This document shows, piece after piece, positions 38,413-44,197 of a DNA stretch of 44,197 nucleotides. Within the stretch, counting starts at the first letter, position 1. Every line of letters begins with the position of its first letter. The DNA comes from a virus. The stretch covers positions 1 to 44,197 of the IMG/VR virus record IMGVR_UViG_3300012920_008698. One strand, 5' to 3'. Below the pieces are notes generated by a model, which was not told where the DNA came from, did no database searches, and saw only the letters and a list, made by a program, of their open reading frames with translations. The position numbers and the translations under genes were made by a program.

Positions 38413-39477
38413 ATGGCAGTAGACTTCAAGACATTCGGTAAAATTGTTAAGCACGTTACCTCAGTGCGTAAACCTGTTCTACTTCGTGGTCGTCACGGTA
38501 TCGGTAAGTCTACTGTTGTATACCAGTACGCTACCCATATCGGTCTTCCTGTTGTTGAGCGTCGTGCATCACAGATGACAGAGGGTGACTTGGTTGGGTT
38601 GCCTTCAGTAGAGAATAATTCTACTACATTCAATCCACCAGACTGGTTCAAGACTGCTTGTGATAGTGCTGTTGTTCTATTCTTGGATGAGGTTGACCGT
38701 GCAACACTTGAGGTACGTCAGGGTATTTTCGAGTTAACTGATTCACGTAAACTAAACGGGCATACTCTTCATCCTGATACCATTGTATTCGCCGCTGTTA
38801 ATGGTGGCGAGCATGGTTCACAGTATCAGGTTGGTGAGATGGACCCAGCAGAGTTAGACCGTTGGACTGTCTTTGATATTGAACCATCCGTAGATGACTG
38901 GTTGGATTGGGCAAAAAAGTCTGACATCTCAAACGAGGTGTGGAGTTTTATTAACGCTAACCACAATCACCTTGAGCACAAGGATGACTTTGAACCAAAC
39001 AAAGTCTATCCATCACGTCGTTCATGGGAACGACTAGATGAGTGCCTTGTCAAGGGTGACTTGTTTGAGGATGGCAATGCGCTGTATCATTTGACCAGTG
39101 CGTTTGTGGGTTTTGAGGCAGCAGTGGCGTTCCGTGACTTTGTTGCCACCATGGACAAGCAGGTTACTGTTGAGGACATAGTTGACAAGGGTGACTTGTC
39201 AAAGGTGCGTGATTTTGACATCAATGATCACACTGCGCTTGTCAGTAAGTTTGAGGCAGAGGCAGTCTTTGCTACCGAACTATCTCAAGAGCAGATTGAG
39301 AATGTTGCACGATACATGATGTCGTCTATGCCTTCAGAGGTTGTCATGAAGGTATGGTCACTGTTGGGTCAAACAGGTGGCGATGAGCAAAAGAATTTAC
39401 TGAAGATCCATCAGGTTGAGATTGACGGTCGCACCTTTTCTGACTTCCTGGTTGATATGCTCAATCCAAACAATTAA
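38413..39477 (+). CDS. MoxR-type AAA+ ATPase
   Basis: This 354-residue protein has Walker A GRHGIGKS (residues 26-33), Walker B VLFLDEVDRA (Asp92, Glu93) and sensor-1 AAVNGGEHG. ELDRWTVFDIEP supplies the arginine-containing segment that ends the AAA+ core. TEGDLVGLPS is typical of MoxR proteins. The C-terminal half is a helical lid. MoxR ATPases act as chaperones with VWA-domain partners, and one is encoded next (39536). Arginine is written almost only as CGT, with no AGA or AGG seen. It has its own promoter. Confidence 0.9.
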   Translation: MAVDFKTFGKIVKHVTSVRKPVLLRGRHGIGKSTVVYQYATHIGLPVVERRASQMTEGDLVGLPSVENNSTTFNPPDWFKTACDSAVVLFLDEVDRATLEVRQGIFELTDSRKLNGHTLHPDTIVFAAVNGGEHGSQYQVGEMDPAELDRWTVFDIEPSVDDWLDWAKKSDISNEVWSFINANHNHLEHKDDFEPNKVYPSRRSWERLDECLVKGDLFEDGNALYHLTSAFVGFEAAVAFRDFVATMDKQVTVEDIVDKGDLSKVRDFDINDHTALVSKFEAEAVFATELSQEQIENVARYMMSSMPSEVVMKVWSLLGQTGGDEQKNLLKIHQVEIDGRTFSDFLVDMLNPNN

Positions 39478-39479
39478 AT

Positions 39480-39508
39480 TTGACTTTTTGTTTAGGTCGT
39501 TGTATAAT
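39480..39508 (+). promoter_or_regulatory. Promoter of the VWA gene
   Basis: TTGACT (39480-39485) and TATAAT (39503-39508), 17-bp spacing, starting 2 nt after the MoxR stop. The partner gene can therefore be expressed independently. Confidence 0.8.
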
Positions 39509-39535
39509 ACAAAACATAAATGAATGGAGGTTGTT

Positions 39536-40780
39536 ATGACCAGTGCCGAGAATGCCAAAGAATTTGACCTAAATTTTCATACTGCTAGACTCCTTATGTC
39601 CGAACCGTTCTTTGCAGCGATTTCACGTAGGGTTAACAAGCGTGCATCCTTTGGTATTCCTACCGCTGGCGTCATGGTAAATAAAGAGACAGCACAGTTT
39701 GAAATGTTGTACAATCCTGGATTCTTTGAAGGTCTAACCGATGTTGAGAAACTCGCAGTGCTAAAGCATGAATTTTATCATATCATCTTCAAGCACGTTA
39801 CAGACCGTGCACCGTGGAACAATGATGATTCGGATGTTAATGCAAAGGTGTGGAACATCTGCACCGACTTGGCAATTAACTCTCATATCTCGGGACTACC
39901 AGATAATGCACTAGTACCAGGCAAAGCAGATACGCCATTCGCAGGTCTGCCACCGATGATGGCAGCAGAGTGGTATATACCAGAAGTCAAGAAACTAATG
40001 GAGCAGCAACAGCAGAGTGGTTCTAGTGGTCAAAACAATGGGCAAAGTCAATCTGGCGATACCATCAGCGGTCAGTCGTCGGGTCAGACCCCTATGGATT
40101 CACTAGATGATCACAGTGGTTGGGGTGATGTTCCGCAGGAAACGAAAGAAATTGCTAATGAGAGACTCAAAGACATTGTTAAACAGGCGGCCGAAGAAGC
40201 AGCGTCCACTAATTCATGGGGATCTGTATCACAGTCATTACGGAAAGAGATCCTTGAAAGTATCAAGACTAAGATTGACTGGCGAAAGGTATTGCGATTT
40301 TTTGTGAAGTCCTCACAGAAAGCGAACAAGTCTAACACTATCAGGCGCATTAACCGTCGGTATCCCTATATTCACGCTGGGCGCAAGTCTAACCGTGTTG
40401 CTAACATTGCGGTGAGTATTGACCAGTCGGGATCAGTAGATGATAAGATGTTGGGTATGTTCTTTGCAGAGTTGAACAAACTATCAGAGATTGCATCCTT
40501 TACGGTTATCCCGTTTGATACTAGAGTAGATGAAGATAAGGTGTACCAGTGGCGCAAAGGAGAAACCAGGAAGACAGAGCGTGTGCTACATGGCGGCACT
40601 TGTTTCGATGCGCCAACAAAGTACGTTAATGATCGTAACTTTGACGGTCATATCGTGTTGACTGATTTGATGGCACCTAAACCTATCCCTAGCAAGTGTC
40701 AGCGTATGTGGATGACCACAGAGCACTACGCTAACAATAGATATTTTTCTACCACCGAACGTGTGGTTGTGGTTGATTAG
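39536..40780 (+). CDS. VWA-like protein with metallopeptidase-like domain (DUF2201-like), MoxR partner
   Basis: The product has 414 residues from ATG 39536, behind GGAGG. The N-terminal domain has LKHEFYHIIFKH (HEFYH, residues 78-82), a zinc-protease motif, with WNICTDLAINSHI downstream. A Gln/Ser/Gly-rich linker (about 160-190) follows. The C-terminal VWA-like domain has IDQSGSVDD (MIDAS Asp296, Ser298, Ser300) and HIVLTDLMAP. This matches DUF2201-type proteins that accompany MoxR ATPases in bacteria. The pair is probably a metal-dependent chaperone or maturation machine. Client unknown. Confidence 0.85.
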   Translation: MTSAENAKEFDLNFHTARLLMSEPFFAAISRRVNKRASFGIPTAGVMVNKETAQFEMLYNPGFFEGLTDVEKLAVLKHEFYHIIFKHVTDRAPWNNDDSDVNAKVWNICTDLAINSHISGLPDNALVPGKADTPFAGLPPMMAAEWYIPEVKKLMEQQQQSGSSGQNNGQSQSGDTISGQSSGQTPMDSLDDHSGWGDVPQETKEIANERLKDIVKQAAEEAASTNSWGSVSQSLRKEILESIKTKIDWRKVLRFFVKSSQKANKSNTIRRINRRYPYIHAGRKSNRVANIAVSIDQSGSVDDKMLGMFFAELNKLSEIASFTVIPFDTRVDEDKVYQWRKGETRKTERVLHGGTCFDAPTKYVNDRNFDGHIVLTDLMAPKPIPSKCQRMWMTTEHYANNRYFSTTERVVVVD

Positions 40781-40788
40781 GGGTGAGC

Positions 40789-41028
40789 ATGAGGTTGAGG
40801 AGAGGCAGTATGGTAATATCTAGCAAGGTAGGAAAACATGGACTACCTGCCATTGGTGTGTTGCTATACAGCAAGGGTCAAGACTGGTACTATGCCTTAA
40901 CAAGTCCTCGACATGAGGATGGCGTCGTCCAGACCGTAGTATATAAGGATAAGAGGTCGAGACTTGTACAAGGCATAACCAGTGGTGCAGTGATATATTA
41001 TCCAGCAAAGAAGAAAGGCAAATCATGA
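40789..41028 (+). CDS. SH3-like mini-protein
   Basis: The product has 79 residues from ATG 40789 (AGGGG upstream; GTG 40783 also possible). LRRGSMVISSKVGKHGLPAI, GVLLYSKGQDWYYALTS and VQTVVYKDKRSRLV give the G.mV, GvLl, dWYyal strand order. Basic tail KKKGKS. Overlaps the next frame by 4 nt. Confidence 0.55.
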   Translation: MRLRRGSMVISSKVGKHGLPAIGVLLYSKGQDWYYALTSPRHEDGVVQTVVYKDKRSRLVQGITSGAVIYYPAKKKGKS

Positions 41029-41168
41029 TAGGTCGAGCATTCAAGTCAGACGGGTTCATGTGGTTGGTTATTGGTGAATCACGATATGATGGTTATTTTA
41101 ACTGTATCAACACTGATTCTCAGATTGTTCAGTACAATGCAGGTTTTTTAAGGAAGGTGCTAAGATGA
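41025..41168 (+). CDS. Small hypothetical protein
   Basis: A 47-residue frame from ATG 41025 with overlaps of 4 nt at both ends. FKSDGFMWLVIGESRYDGYF and FLRKVLR suggest a short beta protein, possibly a shortened barrel. Function unknown. Confidence 0.5.
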   Translation: MIGRAFKSDGFMWLVIGESRYDGYFNCINTDSQIVQYNAGFLRKVLR

Positions 41169-41413
41169 ATTGTATGATTTCAGGGGATTTTACAATCGAA
41201 GAGTTGCAAAGAAATAAAGACTTGATTCTCAATGGTATCATGAGGGGTGTACTTGATACACTTTATCGTCTCGACGCATCCGAGATCGCCGCTACGGTCT
41301 TGTGTGATAGTATATCAGACGAAGAAATCACAGACGCATTTGAGGATGGTTTACAGACTCACTTACAGTATAGAAGTATGATGGGTGTAGGTGTAAGTAT
41401 CGAAAATCGTTGA
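41165..41413 (+). CDS. Hypothetical helical protein
   Basis: This 82-residue acidic helical protein (LQRNKDLILNGIMRGVLDTL, SDEEITDAFEDGLQTHLQY) is of unknown family. It closes the transcript that begins at the VWA promoter. Confidence 0.52.
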   Translation: MNCMISGDFTIEELQRNKDLILNGIMRGVLDTLYRLDASEIAATVLCDSISDEEITDAFEDGLQTHLQYRSMMGVGVSIENR

Positions 41414-41429
41414 CAATTCACGATTTTTC

Positions 41430-41458
41430 TTGCGGAAATTTTTTTTCTATAGTACAAT
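41430..41458 (+). promoter_or_regulatory. Promoter candidate
   Basis: TTGCGG (41430-41435) and TACAAT (41453-41458) with 17-bp spacing. A perfect TTGACA at 41410 upstream has no matching -10. Confidence 0.5.
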
Positions 41459-41489
41459 GCAAAGCATAAGATGAACCGACGGAGATTGC

Positions 41490-41720
41490 ATGAGAATTGT
41501 CACACTAGCATTATTCGCAACACTGTTAACAGGTTGTGGCGATGAGACTGAATTAGACTGTGATACAACGGTTGAATGTAGTGATGAAAGAGAATCTCTT
41601 TGTGATCCGCCAATAACGGAAGTGTACAGTGATGGCACTACAACGGTGGTTAGGTCATGTGTATACGCTACTTATGAGCACTGTTTTGAAAAAACAGTTT
41701 GCAGGGAAATAACAAGATAA
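41490..41720 (+). CDS. Small Cys-rich lipoprotein
   Basis: This 76-residue protein starts MRIVTLALFATLLTGC, a good lipobox with Cys16. The mature part is acidic with about eight cysteines (CDTTVECSDERESLC, CVYATYEHCFEKTVC). It resembles the 26422 lipoprotein in size and Cys-rich style. Envelope role inferred. TAATG coupling to the next gene. Confidence 0.65.
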   Translation: MRIVTLALFATLLTGCGDETELDCDTTVECSDERESLCDPPITEVYSDGTTTVVRSCVYATYEHCFEKTVCREITR

Positions 41721-41935
41721 TGAAGAAAATGCCGATTGGTTCACTTGTTTCATACTCTAGGATTTACCAGAAATCATGGGGTGCATTTTATAAGAGTGAA
41801 TGGGTAGGTGTCATCATCGAGCATATACCACGATGGGGTGAACAACACCCATACTATAAAGTTAAATGGACTCAAGGCACCGTCGAGTCTCATATATCCA
41901 GGGATGAACTAAAGTATTTCAGGGGTAAGAAGTGA
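41720..41935 (+). CDS. SH3/KOW-like mini-protein, KW subfamily
   Basis: The product has 71 residues from ATG 41720. MPIGSLVSYSRIYQ, WVGVIIEHIPRWGEQHPYYK, VKWTQGTVES and SRDELKYFRG. The WvGviI, yyKVKW and DELKYF elements match the copies at 37658 and 41932. Confidence 0.68.
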   Translation: MKKMPIGSLVSYSRIYQKSWGAFYKSEWVGVIIEHIPRWGEQHPYYKVKWTQGTVESHISRDELKYFRGKK

Positions 41936-42207
41936 AACCGATACCAGTGGGCACACTCGTTAAGTTATCTTCAGCAGCACACGATTCATACGGTTGTTAC
42001 GATGGGTATCCGATAAGAGATACAAAAAAGTGGATTGGAATTGTGTTAGCGGTTAAAGAACCTGCGTATAGTTGGTGTGAAGAAAACTATATTGTTAAAT
42101 GGATTAACCGCCCCAGTTGTCCTCACCGTTGGGTACCCCATGTTAGGAGAAAAGACTTAAAATACGCTAAGTTACCGAAATTATTGAAGAATCAAAAAAA
42201 GATTTGA
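41932..42207 (+). CDS. SH3/KOW-like mini-protein, KWINxP subfamily
   Basis: The product has 91 residues from GTG 41932. IPVGTLVKLSSAAHD, WIGIVLAVKEPAYSWCEENY, IVKWINRPSCPHRW and RRKDLKYAKLPKLL. It is the closest relative of 37658 by eye, with a longer loop and a basic tail. The next promoter lies across its 3' end. Confidence 0.68.
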   Translation: MKPIPVGTLVKLSSAAHDSYGCYDGYPIRDTKKWIGIVLAVKEPAYSWCEENYIVKWINRPSCPHRWVPHVRRKDLKYAKLPKLLKNQKKI

Positions 42208-42232
42208 TAAATTGATTTTGTTTTGAAATAAT
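42204..42232 (+). promoter_or_regulatory. Promoter, TTTGA-AATAAT module
   Basis: TTGATA (42204-42209), 17 bp, AATAAT (42227-42232). It is preceded by GAAATTATTGAAGAATCAAA, almost identical to the module at 42791. Confidence 0.7.
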
Positions 42233-42261
42233 GGATTCAAGTTAATCGAGTGAGGCAAACA

Positions 42262-42552
42262 ATGACGTATAGACTCTACAAGAAAGGTGATGTCGTTAGG
42301 TTGAAGAACCCGCACCATATCAGGAATGGCGAGAATCACGGTGTGGGTATCGTTATCGGATACCGTAAACTATTGAATGGCAAGGATTGCAAAGATACGC
42401 CGATGGTTGTATGGTCGGGGAATGTTGAACATAATCCAGCAGCGGCGCTATGGTCTAACCTTAAACCGCATGACGATAACACACCGACCGCCGATACTGC
42501 ACAGTGGAAACGATGCGTCGGACATTGGATGACTTGGGAGGAAGCACGATGA
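42262..42552 (+). CDS. SH3/KOW-like protein
   Basis: The product has 96 residues from ATG 42262. YRLYKKGDVVRLKNPHHIRN, NHGVGIVIGYRKLL, DTPMVVWSGNVEH and LWSNLKPHDDN: GDVV, GIVI, vvW and l.nLkp strands in order, with a C-terminal extension. It overlaps the next start by 4 nt. Confidence 0.62.
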   Translation: MTYRLYKKGDVVRLKNPHHIRNGENHGVGIVIGYRKLLNGKDCKDTPMVVWSGNVEHNPAAALWSNLKPHDDNTPTADTAQWKRCVGHWMTWEEAR

Positions 42553-42761
42553 TCGATGGACTAGAATTGTCAAGGGAAGCAAACCTGTTGTCAGTTGCTA
42601 TCAAGCACGCCGTTTGGGAGGAGTTAAAAGACCAGAGGTTAAATGATGAGGAAGCGTTACAGGCAGTTGCGGAAGTGTTCGAGAGTCACAACGCCGCAAA
42701 AGCACTCGTTGAAGGTCTAAAAGACTATCGTAGGTTTTTGGAAATTTGCCCTGTTAAGTAA
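42549..42761 (+). CDS. Hypothetical helical protein
   Basis: The product has 70 residues from ATG 42549 (GGGAGG upstream). All-helical, acidic (LSREANLLSVAIKHAVWEEL, EEALQAVAEVFESHNAAKAL). Family unknown. Confidence 0.52.
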   Translation: MIDGLELSREANLLSVAIKHAVWEELKDQRLNDEEALQAVAEVFESHNAAKALVEGLKDYRRFLEICPVK

Positions 42762-42790
42762 TTGAAATTATTGAAGAATCAAAAAAAGTT

Positions 42791-42819
42791 TTGACAAATC
42801 AATTTTGTTTTGAAATAAT
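42791..42819 (+). promoter_or_regulatory. Promoter, TTTGA-AATAAT module
   Basis: TTGACA (42791-42796), 17 bp, AATAAT (42814-42819). The leader continues TTTCACAACGTCGAGGAAAG, shared with the module at 44005. Confidence 0.75.
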
Positions 42820-42852
42820 GGTTTCACAACGTCGAGGAAAGGTAAATAAATT

Positions 42853-43128
42853 ATGTCACGTCACAGCAACCACGTTATTCCTGAAGCATGGGCAGTAGGT
42901 CAGAGTGCATCGTCTCACACTGGTAATTTTTGGACCGATGGTACAAAGTTGTATTCGTACCGATTGTGCATCGGTGATACCATTAACGGTGACAAGGTGC
43001 TTTACGAGTACCGCTCAGGCACCGAGTACGGGTATCAGTCACAGACTACCTCATGTCACGTTGGCAAGGCAGCACAAAGCGCCGACCTGATCGACTGCGG
43101 TAAGCGTATTCGCAAGGCACGAGGATAA
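42853..43128 (+). CDS. Conserved-looking small phage protein
   Basis: This 91-residue protein sits behind GAGGAAAGG. PEAWAVGQSASSHTGNFWTD and GTKLYSYRLCIGD look like a tidy beta-rich domain that I have seen as an unnamed phage protein; two later cysteines (CHVGKAAQSADLIDC). Arginines are mainly CGT/CGC/CGA. Likely highly expressed early. Function unknown. Confidence 0.6.
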   Translation: MSRHSNHVIPEAWAVGQSASSHTGNFWTDGTKLYSYRLCIGDTINGDKVLYEYRSGTEYGYQSQTTSCHVGKAAQSADLIDCGKRIRKARG

Positions 43129-43150
43129 GACAAGAAAGGGGAAAATAAAA

Positions 43151-43333
43151 ATGAAGTTTCTGATTCTGGTTGTGTTGGTATTATCTACAGGGTGCGCTAG
43201 TATGAACACCATTAAGCATGAGCGATTGACTAATGATACATTCAGAATCAAACAGTCGTTATCAAGTGATATTCTCTGCGTCCGTACAGGAAAGGCAGAG
43301 ACTAAATGTTATCACGTCACAGGTGGAGATTAA
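43151..43333 (+). CDS. Small lipoprotein
   Basis: This 60-residue protein starts MKFLILVVLVLSTGC with a clear lipobox (LSTGC, Cys15), then a basic-acidic mature part with two cysteines (CVRTGKAETKC). Possible envelope-modifying or exclusion protein; inferred from type only. Confidence 0.62.
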   Translation: MKFLILVVLVLSTGCASMNTIKHERLTNDTFRIKQSLSSDILCVRTGKAETKCYHVTGGD

Positions 43334-43337
43334 AAGT

Positions 43338-43406
43338 ATGGCGAGAAAAAAGAAAGCAAAAAAAACCTCAATCGCTAGAGCATGGGCAAAGACTCGCAAG
43401 CGATAG
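43338..43406 (+). CDS. Tiny very basic peptide
   Basis: A 22-residue frame, MARKKKAKKTSIARAWAKTR plus KR, with GGAG upstream and 4 nt from the lipoprotein stop. More than half of the residues are Lys or Arg or Ala. Possibly an RNA- or polymerase-binding peptide, or not translated. Confidence 0.45.
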   Translation: MARKKKAKKTSIARAWAKTRKR

Positions 43407-43448
43407 AAAAAACACAGAAAGCGAGGCGTAATGCGTATACGTGATGGC

Positions 43449-43527
43449 CCTAACCTTAGACCGTAACGGGAATCGGTCCCCCGCTTATACTAGGTTACAG
43501 GGGGATGACCAACGGAAGAGATCCCCC
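43449..43527 (+). ncRNA. Candidate structured RNA or leader element
   Basis: A 229-nt gap without a convincing gene contains nested pairing: TAACCT (43451-43456) with AGGTTA (43492-43497), enclosing GACCG (43459-43463) with CGGTC (43474-43478). GGGGGAT (43500-43506) pairs with ATCCCCC (43521-43527). CCCCC at 43478-43482 could alternatively pair with GGGGG at 43500, giving a switch. An 11-codon frame (43431-43466) overlaps the first stem. No T-run follows. Confidence 0.4.
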
Positions 43528-43558
43528 ACAAAATAAAGAAAAAAAACACACAAAACGC

Positions 43559-43587
43559 TTGCGTATGTGTAACGAGTATGGTATAGT
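43559..43587 (+). promoter_or_regulatory. Promoter with extended -10
   Basis: TTGCGT (43559-43564) and TATAGT (43582-43587), 17-bp spacing, with TGG just before the -10. It lies upstream of the 43635 gene. Confidence 0.65.
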
Positions 43588-43634
43588 GTAAAGGTAATGA
43601 AGGGAGGAAGCGCAATTCTCTAACAGGTAATCAG

Positions 43635-43958
43635 GTGGATGCTAGTGTTTATCGGTGGTATCTAGTGTGTGCGGGTGTTAATCGCCTAACGCTGCGAACC
43701 GTTAGAAAAATAACGCAAAGCGACAGAATGTTATCGGCAGAATGGCAAAAATACGACTCGGATACGTGGGGGTTCGAATGGGGGGATCTCTTAGCGTTAA
43801 TAAAAGAACGAGAAAAAACGTACACCGCAGTCGTCGGCACCATGAAAGAGGCGCTGTATGTCATACACGATGACACCCTAGAAAATACACAGAGTAGGGC
43901 AATCCGTGCGATGATAGTGATAAACAACGGGTACGACGTGAATAGATGCACGATATAA
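43635..43958 (+). CDS. Hypothetical protein
   Basis: This 107-residue protein starts at GTG 43635, with only a weak site nearby; a strong GGGAGG at 43601 is too far. It is mixed alpha/beta (YRWYLVCAGVNRLTLRTVRK, WGFEWGDLLALIKEREKTYT). Codon use (many CGA, CGT, GCG, ACG) differs from the left-hand genes. No family recognised. Confidence 0.55.
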   Translation: MDASVYRWYLVCAGVNRLTLRTVRKITQSDRMLSAEWQKYDSDTWGFEWGDLLALIKEREKTYTAVVGTMKEALYVIHDDTLENTQSRAIRAMIVINNGYDVNRCTI

Positions 43959-44004
43959 AGTGAGTCGATAAATGGTTGTAATTCTTATTGTTTTCATTTT
44001 TTTG

Positions 44005-44033
44005 TTGACAGATACAAAATAATTTGAAATAAT
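44005..44033 (+). promoter_or_regulatory. Promoter, TTTGA-AATAAT module
   Basis: TTGACA (44005-44010), 17 bp, AATAAT (44028-44033), with TTTGA before the -10. The leader TTTCAGAAAGTCGAGGAAAG matches the module at 42791. Confidence 0.75.
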
Positions 44034-44066
44034 GTTTTCAGAAAGTCGAGGAAAGGAAAAAACAAA

Positions 44067-44197
44067 ATGATCAATCCATTACCGAAAAATCGTCTCTTTG
44101 CTACCCTGGACGCCAACGACGTAGCAGGCATCATCGCAGGACTACCCGAAGAGCACCGTGCAAACGCATACCGTATCTACTTCGGTACCGTCAACCA
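44067..44197 (+). CDS. Hypothetical protein, N-terminal part (runs off the window)
   Basis: The first 43 residues are visible from ATG 44067 behind GAGGAAAGG. They read MINPLPKNRLFATLDANDVA then GIIAGLPEEHRANAYRIYFG. Alpha-helical start; family unknown. The shared leader with 42853 suggests the same early, strong expression. Confidence 0.6.
   Translation, partial: MINPLPKNRLFATLDANDVAGIIAGLPEEHRANAYRIYFGTVN

Noticed and set aside
40107-40307. Extra + frame inside the VWA gene
   Set aside because: Basic out-of-frame translation of the linker region with no ribosome site; the VWA frame is clear across it.
41410-41415. Perfect TTGACA upstream of the 41490 lipoprotein
   Set aside because: At 17 bp the -10 would be CGGAAA; the TTGCGG-TACAAT pair nearer the gene fits better.
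42175-44060. CRISPR array suspicion from recurring AT-rich repeats
   Set aside because: The repeats are single promoter modules in front of genes, hundreds of bases apart, without regular spacers or Cas genes.

Overview
This window looks like part of a large tailed double-stranded DNA phage genome (Caudoviricetes), probably lytic and aquatic or marine. Every gene lies on the + strand, genes are packed with 1-8 nt overlaps, and bacterial-type enzymes alternate with dozens of tiny unknown ORFs, six tRNAs and strong sigma70-like promoters. No terminase, major capsid, portal or tail gene lies inside the window, so the morphotype cannot be fixed. The close collinearity of IscU with the proteobacterial protein, the lipobox proteins and the TTGACA-17-TATAAT promoters suggest a Gram-negative, probably proteobacterial, host; this is inference.

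Layout. (1) 1-13.3 kb is a long operon for nucleotide metabolism and replication: the end of a B12-dependent ribonucleotide reductase, IscU, IscA, a GroES-like cochaperonin, ThyX, a lytic transglycosylase, a large lipoprotein with MopE-like repeats and a VWA domain, a nucleotidyltransferase-like protein, a full-length DnaE-type polymerase, a YkuD-like protein, a HAD phosphatase, dUTPase, an IMP dehydrogenase-family enzyme and a sigma-region-4-like zinc protein. (2) 13.4-27.4 kb mixes an acidic putative head or scaffold protein, a ClpP-like protease, folding factors (GroEL, Hsp20, FKBP), glutaredoxin, a LeuA-regulatory-domain-like protein, an HExxH membrane protein, a UV-damage endonuclease and many small hypotheticals. 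(3) 27.4-33 kb holds tRNAs (Lys, Arg, Leu, Met/Ile, Pro, Ile-UAU), a Dam-like methylase overlapping a PD-(D/E)XK nuclease (candidate restriction-modification pair), an Rnl1-type RNA ligase and another nuclease-like protein. (4) 33-44.2 kb is an early-type region: eleven promoter-like elements in about 11 kb, nearly all with exactly 17-bp spacing, driving very small proteins. Many of these belong to an expanded family of SH3/KOW-like mini-proteins, some in tandem with a shared gene-junction sequence. A MoxR-type ATPase plus a VWA/HExxH partner and several small lipoproteins sit among them.

How it fits together. The left part makes and polices dNTPs (RNR, ThyX, dUTPase, IMPDH) for a DnaE polymerase. 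IscU/IscA may support host or phage Fe-S enzymes. GroES/GroEL/Hsp20/FKBP provide phage-controlled folding. The tRNAs, RNA ligase and HAD phosphatase protect or tune translation. The right region looks like the host-takeover arm. The best candidates for undescribed biology are the SH3-like mini-protein array with its promoter modules, the MoxR-VWA pair, the MopE/VWA lipoprotein and the methylase-nuclease pair.
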